A DNA stretch of 5,361 nucleotides from Candidatus Hydrogenedentota bacterium (GTDB lineage Bacteria > Hydrogenedentota > Hydrogenedentia > Hydrogenedentales > SLHB01), in assembly GCA_023384315.1 (NCBI GenBank), contig JAHDWY010000365.1, forward strand, positions 1 through 5,361, given 5' to 3'. Position 1 is the first letter of the stretch, and each line of letters starts with the position of its first letter. The notes beneath the pieces are model-generated. The model was not told where the DNA came from and ran no database searches. It saw only the letters and a program-made list of their open reading frames with translations. A program made the translations under genes and the position numbers. Shown piece after piece: positions 1-5,329 of the stretch.

Positions 1-1
1 C

Positions 2-346
2 TTACAGCCCCGTCGTTTGAACAGCCCTATCCACGGCCTCGGCGACGAAGGAGTTTACACTCGTGCCTCGCAATTTGGCGGCCTGCGCAACAGCGCGGTG
101 TTGATCCGGTGTCAGGCGAACGAGAAAACGGCCGGAATACGGTTTGTCCGGTTCCTCGCCCCGTTTGCGGCAGAATTCGATATAGTATTCGATCGAATCT
201 TTGAAGGCTCGCTTCAGTTCTGCAACCGACTGCCCCTCGAAATGCACGGTGTCATCAATGTTTACCACCGTTCCATGAAAGGTCTCGTCGTCAGGATCAA
301 ATACAATCGCTGCCTTGTACCCCTTGTAATCCATCGAGTTTTTCAC
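2..346 (-). CDS. hicB: HicB-family antitoxin of a type II toxin-antitoxin pair
   Basis: Antitoxin expected to bind and neutralise the HicA mRNA interferase encoded just upstream, and to repress the operon through its DNA-binding end. Starting at the GTG at 346 gives 114 residues. Residues about 6-60 resemble the HicB partial RNase-H-like fold (DYKGYKAAIVFDPDDETFHG, then a helix with ELKRAFKDSIEYYIEFCRKRG). Residues 71-109 form a ribbon-helix-helix-like end (SGRFLVRLTPDQHRAVAQAA, then GTSVNSFVAEAVDRAV), as in the HicB/COG4226 group. The GTG start overlaps the hicA stop by four bases (GTGA) and has GGAG eight bases upstream. The ATG at 334 is a possible alternative but has poorer spacing. The reading frame stays open upstream to 532, but that part lies inside hicA and is not HicB-like. 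The TAA stop falls at 4-2, so the gene is complete. Confidence 0.9.
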   Translation of the reverse strand: MKNSMDYKGYKAAIVFDPDDETFHGTVVNIDDTVHFEGQSVAELKRAFKDSIEYYIEFCRKRGEEPDKPYSGRFLVRLTPDQHRAVAQAAKLRGTSVNSFVAEAVDRAVQTTGL

Positions 347-597
347 GGCTTTATCTCCAAGGAAGATAGGAACGCCCGAACGCTGTCTATCAGTCCCTTT
401 TTGGCGACGGGCTTTGGGTGGGGTTGATGAAACACCGCGCGTTTTCCTTTCAACGCGATTCCAGTACGTGACCCACTCCCTTGGTCGATCTCCGCTCCAA
501 GCGCTCTGAATAGAGACATCACATCCGTCCAACGAATGTCCGCACGGGTTGGTCGTTCGAATATTTTCCGAAGCGTGTTGCGCTGCTTTGCGTTCAT
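343..597 (-). CDS. hicA: HicA-family toxin (putative mRNA interferase)
   Basis: Small toxin of the HicAB type. Family members have a double-stranded-RNA-binding-like fold and cleave mRNA during translation. From the ATG at 597 the protein has 84 residues, within the family's usual 60-90. It starts MNAKQRNTLRKIFERP, then has a helix around 20-33 (DIRWTDVMSLFRAL), GAEIDQGSGSR at 35-44, and a strand and turn with AVFHQPHP at 54-61, followed by helix 68-80. This matches the HicA subgroup with the pattern GSR...FHxPHP. The histidine that follows Gly-Ser in classical HicA (GSHH or GSNH) is replaced by R44, leaving H57 and H60 as the only histidines. A TTG at 600 is an alternative start. There is no Shine-Dalgarno upstream. 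hicB follows with a four-base overlap. Confidence 0.87.
   Translation of the reverse strand: MNAKQRNTLRKIFERPTRADIRWTDVMSLFRALGAEIDQGSGSRTGIALKGKRAVFHQPHPKPVAKKGLIDSVRAFLSSLEIKP
355..358 (-). promoter_or_regulatory. Ribosome binding site of hicB inside the end of hicA
   Basis: GGAG on the minus strand lies eight bases before the GTG at 346. It decides the start codon: the ATG at 334 would be 20 bases away. Its position within the last codons of hicA, together with the GTGA overlap, suggests translational coupling. Confidence 0.65.
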
Positions 598-601
598 CAA
601 A

Positions 602-617
602 ATGATATCATATCATA
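602..617. promoter_or_regulatory. Candidate HicB/HicAB operator palindrome
   Basis: ATGATATCAT at 602-611 is a perfect 10-bp palindrome. ATCAT is repeated at 612-616, making overlapping inverted and direct copies of ATGAT/ATCAT. It coincides with the -10 box of the hicAB promoter, where binding by a ribbon-helix-helix HicB would block transcription. Autorepression is known for HicAB systems; this particular site is inferred. Confidence 0.45.
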
Positions 618-630
618 GTATCAATGGCAA
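602..630 (-). promoter_or_regulatory. Putative sigma-70-type promoter of hicAB
   Basis: On the minus strand, TTGCCA (630-625) is followed by a 17-base spacer and TATCAT (607-602). The expected transcription start, about seven bases past the -10, falls on or next to the hicA ATG at 597, which predicts a leaderless or near-leaderless transcript. A second -10-like hexamer, TATGAT (617-612), has no matching -35. The promoter lies in the 50-bp gap after the lyase gene, so hicAB can be expressed separately from it. Confidence 0.55.
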
Positions 631-647
631 GTAGCCGCCGTCGAGTG

Positions 648-2522
648 TCACCGTTGGCTCAGATCACGCATCTCACCGGCCTCTACCGCGCCGTCTTCCC
701 AAACCGGCGCGAGTTGGACGGCGATGGTGGATTCGCCTTCACCGGGCGTACGGACCAGGAGGCGGTTGACGCCTTTGTTTGTGCGTTGGGGTTCTTCTTG
801 TTCCGCGGAGCCGACGGTAAACTGGGCGCCTTCGGGTGCCAGGATGCGCGCGATGAGTTGCTTTCCGTCCAGCGTCAGCGTGGCGGTGCCGTCGTCGTGG
901 GGTTCGATATCGGCGTCCGTCGTCATGCCCCATTGGATCTCGCAGGGTTCGGAAAGCACGAATTCGTCTTGCACGAGAACGGCTTTCCGGTCGTTGGTTA
1001 GCGAGACGCCGCGCGTGACCTTGGTGGCCTGCTTGTAGTAGGCGCTGGTTAGATCGAGCGTCACGAAGGCGTGGCCGGGATTCGACTCAAACCGCAGCAC
1101 CTTCGCGACAGCGCCCGCGTCCTGGTCCGCGCCGTTCAGCAGCGGCACGTTGTGGCTTTGCGCATTCAGCCGATAGTACTGCCAGCGGTCGCCGCCCGGC
1201 TTCCTGTCCCAATAGCCCGGCAAGTTGTAATTGTCTGAACCAAGGTCCCGCGCCCAGCGCACGCCGAGTGCGTCGATCTCGAAGTTGCCGAGGTCGAGGT
1301 GCCCGTGGTTAACCTGGTTGTAGCCGCCCTTGACGCCGACGAACAAGGCGTTTGGATCGTCCCAGGCGCTCCGCATGACGATGATATCCACCGGACTCCG
1401 GAAATGCCGGTCGAGTTCCCGTTCACCGAGCGCTTCGCCGGACGGCGTCACGTACCAAACGACGTGCAAGGGATCGGCGCCCTGCTCTGACACAACCGCG
1501 TGTTCGGCGTCGCCGATGAACGCGTTGCCGTACTTCCGCGCGAGCCAGAACATGCAGGGCATAGGCCGGCGGCTGCTGCGCTCGCCGCTGTCCGCGTAAT
1601 TGAGGAGGAGGCCGGTAGGGCCGGTTGTATAAGTCGGGAACAGGCCGGTTACGGAAAGTCCCTCGATCTCCGACAATCCGAAATCCGTTCCAAGCGCGGT
1701 ATCCATCGCACAGAGTCCGTACGCGGTGTAGCGCGTCGCGTAGTGCCAGTAGCCGGGGCCTTCCATCCATGCGCCGTCGGGACCATAAGCGGCCAGGGCC
1801 TTCGGAAGCGAAACGACGGCGCGCGGCACGATGAACGCCATCCATTCGGGATCGGTTTCCGCGATGGCCAGCGCGCCGACGGTCAATCCGCTGTTGCAGA
1901 CCTGGTTCCAATTGAATTCCGACTTGGCCCACCAGACGTCTTTCTCGTACGCCGCTTTGCCGGGTTTCATGCCGAGTTCGATCAGGCCTTCCCTAATCTT
2001 CTGCCGGGATTCCTCAGCAAGGTACGAGTAGAACCAGTCATACCCGACGCCGACCGCGTGGGACATCTCCGCGGTATCGAGAAAATGGGACGGGTTCCAG
2101 TCGGGGAAGGCGCAGACGGTGAGCAGATTGTCTTCAGCAGCGCGCGCGTATTTCTCGTCACCGGTCCAACGCCAGGCGATGCCCAACGCGTAGATACGGC
2201 GCACGCAATTGCGACTGACGCTGAGCAAACGCGGGCCGACGAGCACGTGCTCGAGCTTGGGCTCGTCGAGGACGCCGTCGGCCTGTTCGATGGCCTGGGA
2301 CACGCAGGACTGGAGCGCCGGGTCGGATGGCGCGTCCGCTTTCAATTCGGCGAGCCGGTCGTCGAGCAGCATCAGGCGTGGATGGCCCTCGCGCACCATG
2401 CCTGCGAGCTTCGCGGGGTCAACGGCGTACTTACCGTCTTGCGCAAACGCACCAAGACTGCACATGCCGACGACGCACGCTATCATTACAATAACTCGTA
2501 CAGGTTGGTTTGAAATCGTCAT
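648..2522 (-). CDS. Secreted heparinase II/III-family polysaccharide lyase-like protein
   Basis: Probable exported enzyme that cleaves uronic-acid polysaccharides by beta-elimination; substrate unknown. The 624 residues begin with a Sec signal peptide (hydrophobic 9-26, likely cleavage AFA|QD at 27/28). An alpha-helical, toroid-like region spans about 40-360, with FNWNQVCNSG at 203-212 and DGAWMEGPGYWHYA at 249-262. The heparinase-II/III core follows, with NHGHLDLGNFEIDALG at 405-420, RWARDLGSDNY at 422-432 and QSHNVPLLNG at 455-464, then a beta-rich C-terminal region to the end. Y258, H406, H408, D426 and H457 fit the general-base and metal-site pattern of heparinase II as I recall it. The N-terminal histidine of related lyases appears replaced by Trp/Asn in the NWN motif. 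The start at 2522 has AGGGG eight bases upstream. It is divergent from the regulator gene and followed by hicAB on the same strand. No sulfatase or SusC/D-like partner is in view. Confidence 0.8.
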   Translation of the reverse strand: MTISNQPVRVIVMIACVVGMCSLGAFAQDGKYAVDPAKLAGMVREGHPRLMLLDDRLAELKADAPSDPALQSCVSQAIEQADGVLDEPKLEHVLVGPRLLSVSRNCVRRIYALGIAWRWTGDEKYARAAEDNLLTVCAFPDWNPSHFLDTAEMSHAVGVGYDWFYSYLAEESRQKIREGLIELGMKPGKAAYEKDVWWAKSEFNWNQVCNSGLTVGALAIAETDPEWMAFIVPRAVVSLPKALAAYGPDGAWMEGPGYWHYATRYTAYGLCAMDTALGTDFGLSEIEGLSVTGLFPTYTTGPTGLLLNYADSGERSSRRPMPCMFWLARKYGNAFIGDAEHAVVSEQGADPLHVVWYVTPSGEALGERELDRHFRSPVDIIVMRSAWDDPNALFVGVKGGYNQVNHGHLDLGNFEIDALGVRWARDLGSDNYNLPGYWDRKPGGDRWQYYRLNAQSHNVPLLNGADQDAGAVAKVLRFESNPGHAFVTLDLTSAYYKQATKVTRGVSLTNDRKAVLVQDEFVLSEPCEIQWGMTTDADIEPHDDGTATLTLDGKQLIARILAPEGAQFTVGSAEQEEPQRTNKGVNRLLVRTPGEGESTIAVQLAPVWEDGAVEAGEMRDLSQR

Positions 2523-2741
2523 CGTTCATCCCCTGCTGCAGATCATCAGTATTGGACACTCCGTCGCGGGCTCCACGTTAGCACGCGACGCAACGCACTT
2601 CACGTTTGCAACTACCATCATTCTCGGGCAGATATGAACGCGCTCCTGGTTAGGCGGAGACGTCTACTCCCGCTCAGACCGCCACGACACCGGATCGTTA
2701 AACCTCGAAAACACGGCAACTTACATTCTTCGAACGACTAG

Positions 2742-2770
2742 TTGACAAACGGCGGCCTAAAATATATAAT
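2742..2770 (+). promoter_or_regulatory. Consensus sigma-70 promoter of the Rrf2 regulator gene
   Basis: TTGACA (2742-2747), a 17-base spacer and TATAAT (2765-2770) match both consensus hexamers exactly at optimal spacing. The transcription start is expected near 2777, giving a leader of about 15 bases that contains GAGGT before the ATG at 2792. Such a strong promoter normally needs a repressor, and an operator-like palindrome sits immediately after the -10. Confidence 0.85.
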
Positions 2771-2779
2771 CACATGTGA
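2756..2779 (+). promoter_or_regulatory. Candidate Rrf2 operator (copy 1), overlapping -10 and transcription start
   Basis: The block CCTAAA...TATAATCACATGTGA contains a perfect 10-bp palindrome, TCACATGTGA, at 2770-2779. Aligned without gaps to 3236-3259, upstream of the membrane-protein gene, 18 of 24 positions agree, including ATAATnACATGnGA. Its position over the -10 and start site fits repression by the product of the adjacent gene. Assignment to this regulator is inference. Confidence 0.5.
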
Positions 2780-2791
2780 AAAGAGGTTGAT

Positions 2792-3214
2792 ATGCTTTCA
2801 AAAACAGCGTTGCACGCCCTTCATGCCGTAGCCCAACTTGCCGAGCTTCCCGAAGGACAGTTTCGCGGCGCGACGTCTATCGCCGAGGAGATCGGCGCGC
2901 CGGCGAATTACCTGGGCAAGCTGCTTCAGTCGCTGGCTCAGGAGGGCATCGTGTATTCACAGAAGGGAATCGGCGGCGGATTTCGCCTTGCGCGAAAGGC
3001 CTCTTCGATTTCGCTGTACGACGTGGTGGAGCCAATCGATCATATCAGCAAATGGTCGGGCTGCTTCATGGGCCGAAAGCAGTGTTCGCCGGACAGCCCT
3101 TGCGCGATGCATGTGCGTTGGGCGAAGGTGCGGGACGAGTTTTTCAGTATGTTAAAAGAATCGAGTGTTGCGGACATCGCGGCGGGGACTCCCTTGCCGG
3201 CATTGATGTTCTAG
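2792..3214 (+). CDS. Rrf2-family iron-sulphur transcriptional regulator (NsrR/IscR-like)
   Basis: DNA-binding regulator of 140 residues, a typical Rrf2 length. The winged helix covers about 1-80: MLSKTALHALHAVAQLA helix, then ATSIAEEIGAPANYLGKLLQ as the helix-turn-helix at about 27-46, then the wing GIGGGFRLAR at 59-68. The sensor loop holds C91, C98 and C104, spaced C-X6-C-X5-C, followed by H107. This resembles the cluster loop of NsrR and IscR; the His three residues after the last Cys matches IscR, and the Asp used near the N-terminus of some NsrR proteins is absent. A 2Fe-2S or 4Fe-4S cluster sensing NO, oxygen or iron status is plausible. GAGGT precedes the ATG by four bases. The downstream NnrS-like gene, 62 bp away with a similar upstream motif, is its likely target. 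I do not call it nsrR because the ligand set differs from either prototype. Confidence 0.88.
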   Translation: MLSKTALHALHAVAQLAELPEGQFRGATSIAEEIGAPANYLGKLLQSLAQEGIVYSQKGIGGGFRLARKASSISLYDVVEPIDHISKWSGCFMGRKQCSPDSPCAMHVRWAKVRDEFFSMLKESSVADIAAGTPLPALMF

Positions 3215-3235
3215 CACCGAATCTCTTTTTTTGAT

Positions 3236-3259
3236 CCAAAATCAGATAATGACATGCGA
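3236..3259 (+). promoter_or_regulatory. Candidate Rrf2 operator (copy 2) with GATAAT -10-like box
   Basis: This block matches 2756-2779 at 18 of 24 positions: CC, AAA, then ATAATnACATGnGA. GATAAT at 3245-3250 takes the place of the regulator's TATAAT. No acceptable -35 lies 16-18 bases upstream (3222-3227 is TCTCTT), so a promoter here would be weak or activator-dependent, or expression may come by read-through from the regulator promoter. Just upstream, TTTGATC at 3230-3236 recurs at 5184-5190. Confidence 0.45.
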
Positions 3260-3276
3260 TTAGAAGGAGAACCCCG

Positions 3277-5157
3277 ATGAGTACCGTCGACACTGTTCTC
3301 GATACGGTCGACCTCGAAACCATGTTGCCCGACCTGTTGCGGGCGGCGCCGCAGGTTCGCCCCGTGCTGGACCGGTACGGGCTTCGGGGCTGCGGCGGCG
3401 AGTTCGGCCCCATGGAATCGCTGGGCTTCTTCGCGCGCGCCCACGGGGTGCCCGAGGAGCAACTGCTCCACGAGGTTCGAGCACGCCTCGCCGAACCAGA
3501 GCTGGATGGGCAAGGCGACATCGCTGCATCTGACACGGTCGCGGACACGATCTACATGCCCTTCTTCAAAGGTGGCATCGCACTCGTGTTGACCCTCGGC
3601 GCCTTGTGGGGGGCATTCCTGCTGGTGCGCATCGCGTTTTCGGGATCGTTTACGGCGGTGGGCATTCACGAGGTCAACGCCCACGGTCACGCGCAGATCT
3701 TCGGTTGGGTGGGACTCTTCGTGATGGGGTTTGCGTACCAAGCGTTCCCGCGTTTCAAACACACCACGCTGGCCCATCCTCACGCGGCCCTGGCAACACT
3801 CTGGCTTATGCTGATGGGAATCGTGCTACGTTCCGGCGGTCAGGCCCTACTCCCCTACGCGCCGTGGACGCTCAGCGCGGGCGTAGCCGGGTCGATTCTT
3901 GAAGTAATCGCGATCGCCGCCTTCATCGGAATCATCTGGAAGACGCTGCGCGGGTCCGGCAAGCCGTTCGCGTTTTACGATTATTACATCCTGAGCGCAT
4001 TGGCGTGGTTCTTCGTACAAGCGGTGTACGGCACCGTCTATTTCACGGCGACCGCGCTGGCGCCGAATCGCGATGCGTTGCTCGGCCTGGTGGCGACGTG
4101 GCAGGCGCCTCTCCGGGACATCCAGATCCACGGATTCGCGTTGCTGATGATCCTGGGCGTCAGCCAACGGCTGTTTCACAATTTTTACGGGCTCACGGCG
4201 CCCCGGCGTGGCGTGAGCATGACAGCGCTCGTCCTGCTGAACCTCGCGGTCATTGGCGAGAGTGCAGGATTCGTGTTGATGCGCACGGCCGGTCATGCCT
4301 GGACCGCGCTCTGGTATGGGTCGGTCATCGTGATGGCCGCGACCGTTCTCGTGCTAGTCTGGGGCTGGCATATCTATCGTCCCTCGCACGAGGGGGACCG
4401 CAGTCTCAAGTTCCTGCGCACGGCCTATGCCTGGCTCTTCCTCTCGTTGGCCATGCTGGTCGCGTTGCCGCTCTACCAGTTCGGCTTGCTTCGCGCGCTG
4501 GCGCCCGAGAGCGAGGCCGCGCAGCTCGGCTTCTCCCACGCGTATTACGGAGCAATCCGGCACGCGATTACCGTCGGGTTCATCAGTCTCATGATTATGG
4601 GCGTCGCGGCGAAGGTCGTGCCCACGCTGAAAGGCATCGACGTTCGCGGGCTGAATGCGCTGTGGCTGCCGTTCATCCTCATCAACACGGGTTGCGCCAT
4701 GCGCGTGGGATTCCAGACGCTCACGGACTTCACCGAAATCGCGTTTCCCATCGCGGGCGTCAGCGGCATTCTGGAAGTCTCCGGTCTGGCCGTGTGGGGC
4801 GTTCATTTGTGGGCCATGATGAACGGGCGGCTCCACGCACCCGCCACACGGCCCACAGCGCGGCGAAATTCGCTCGAGCCGGGGCGCCCCGTCACCGGGA
4901 GCAGCGTGGTGGCAGAAGTGTTGCGCGTATATCCCGGCTCCTTGGACGTGTTCCTCAGCCACGGATTCAAGCCGCTCGCAAACCCGATCCTGCGGAGAAC
5001 CATGGCGGCGACCGTATCGGTCGAGCAAGCGGCCAGAATCTTGGGCGTGGACCTGGCGGGATTGGTCGAGGACATAAACCGCCACGTGGAGTCGCAGTGC
5101 GCCGGGCGCCCGGGCGCGGACCTGTCGCCGCGGCCGCTCAGGACGACCCCAGTTTGA
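3277..5157 (+). CDS. NnrS-like multi-pass membrane protein with N-terminal ScdA_N/DUF542-like and C-terminal DUF1858-like domains
   Basis: Probably an inner-membrane haem/copper-binding protein of the NnrS type, linked in other bacteria to protection from nitric oxide. Three parts are visible in 626 residues. Residues 10-72 resemble ScdA_N/DUF542 (VRPVLDRYGLRGCGG, then a helix), but have one Cys (C39) where that family has a Cys pair. Residues about 98-515 hold roughly twelve membrane segments (near 99-119, 139-156, 170-190, 198-220, 236-260, 282-299, 313-334, 343-366, 383-406, 424-448, 460-478, 487-512). Candidate metal-binding histidines include H131, H136 and H138 (HEVNAHGHAQIFGWVG), H285, H421 and H429 (RHAITVGFISLMIMGV). 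Residues 543-602 match DUF1858 (LRVYPGSLDVFLSHGFKPLAN, then TVSVEQAARILGVDLAGLVEDI), without cysteines. The only cysteines are C39, C473 and C608. AAGGAG lies seven bases before the ATG, making this start secure. The core could alternatively be filed as a haem-copper-oxidase subunit I-like protein; the NnrS label is recognition by eye. Confidence 0.72.
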   Translation: MSTVDTVLDTVDLETMLPDLLRAAPQVRPVLDRYGLRGCGGEFGPMESLGFFARAHGVPEEQLLHEVRARLAEPELDGQGDIAASDTVADTIYMPFFKGGIALVLTLGALWGAFLLVRIAFSGSFTAVGIHEVNAHGHAQIFGWVGLFVMGFAYQAFPRFKHTTLAHPHAALATLWLMLMGIVLRSGGQALLPYAPWTLSAGVAGSILEVIAIAAFIGIIWKTLRGSGKPFAFYDYYILSALAWFFVQAVYGTVYFTATALAPNRDALLGLVATWQAPLRDIQIHGFALLMILGVSQRLFHNFYGLTAPRRGVSMTALVLLNLAVIGESAGFVLMRTAGHAWTALWYGSVIVMAATVLVLVWGWHIYRPSHEGDRSLKFLRTAYAWLFLSLAMLVALPLYQFGLLRALAPESEAAQLGFSHAYYGAIRHAITVGFISLMIMGVAAKVVPTLKGIDVRGLNALWLPFILINTGCAMRVGFQTLTDFTEIAFPIAGVSGILEVSGLAVWGVHLWAMMNGRLHAPATRPTARRNSLEPGRPVTGSSVVAEVLRVYPGSLDVFLSHGFKPLANPILRRTMAATVSVEQAARILGVDLAGLVEDINRHVESQCAGRPGADLSPRPLRTTPV

Positions 5158-5183
5158 GTAGCCGTGCGTGCGGTGAAGTGGCG

Positions 5184-5210
5184 TTTGATCAGGAATCTTT
5201 GTAATCATGC
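5184..5210 (+). promoter_or_regulatory. Possible third regulatory block upstream of the next gene
   Basis: TTTGATC, three bases, AATC, then TAAT and CATGC occur here (5184-5210). They appear in the same order at 3230-3257 before the membrane gene, with nearly the same spacing (22 against 23 bases from TTTGATC to CATGC). The ACATGnGA end is not preserved here. It lies about 115 bases before the start codon at 5326 and could be part of a promoter/operator for that gene. I find no good -35/-10 pair. Confidence 0.25.
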
Positions 5211-5329
5211 ATATCGTTTACCTGTTTAGAAAGTCTCAGGAGGGATTCACGGTCGTGTGGGCGCGGCTCCGAAGAAGTACCGGGGTGGATGGTATGCACC
5301 GCAGTAAGCGAGGGAGGAACCAGGAATGA
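5207..5329 (+). CDS. Possible small ORF of 40 residues; unrecognised, may not be real
   Basis: An ATG at 5207 opens a 40-codon frame (MHIVYLFRKSQEGFTVVWAR at its start, ending RGRNQE). Its TGA overlaps the ATG of the following gene as ATGA, an arrangement typical of translational coupling. Against it: the nearest Shine-Dalgarno-like AGGA is 13 bases upstream, the product is short and basic with no known motif, and its start lies in the block resembling the upstream region of the membrane gene. It may simply be leader sequence. Confidence 0.2.
   Translation: MHIVYLFRKSQEGFTVVWARLRRSTGVDGMHRSKRGRNQE

Noticed and set aside
347..532. N-terminal extension of the hicB frame up to an upstream start at 532
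   Set aside because: This stretch lies inside hicA in another frame, is Arg-rich without HicB similarity, and the GTG at 346 has a better ribosome site and a GTGA overlap.
2454..2474. Lipoprotein signal (Cys at residue 21 of the lyase)
   Set aside because: The residues before the Cys (VVGM) do not fit a lipobox, while AFA|QD fits signal peptidase I cleavage.
1500..2513. Long plus-strand open frame of 337 codons
   Set aside because: Lies wholly antisense to the lyase gene, whose product has clear family motifs and a signal peptide. The antisense product has no recognisable features and arises from GC-rich codon bias.
2656..2669. AGACGTCT palindrome with GGAG/CTCC arms in the divergent intergenic region
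   Set aside because: Short, a single copy and not positioned at any recognisable promoter; it may be chance.
3226..3232. Run of seven T after the Rrf2 gene as an intrinsic terminator
   Set aside because: No stable GC-rich hairpin directly precedes it, so I do not call a terminator; read-through into the next gene is plausible.
3231..3245. FNR-like box TTGAT...ATCAG
   Set aside because: The spacing between half-sites is five bases instead of four and the last half is imperfect, so a standard FNR site is not supported.
4005..5204. Plus-strand open frame of 399 codons overlapping the membrane gene
   Set aside because: Its product is rich in Arg, Gly, Ala and His, as is typical of an out-of-frame reading of a GC-rich gene. 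The overlapping frame encodes regular membrane segments.
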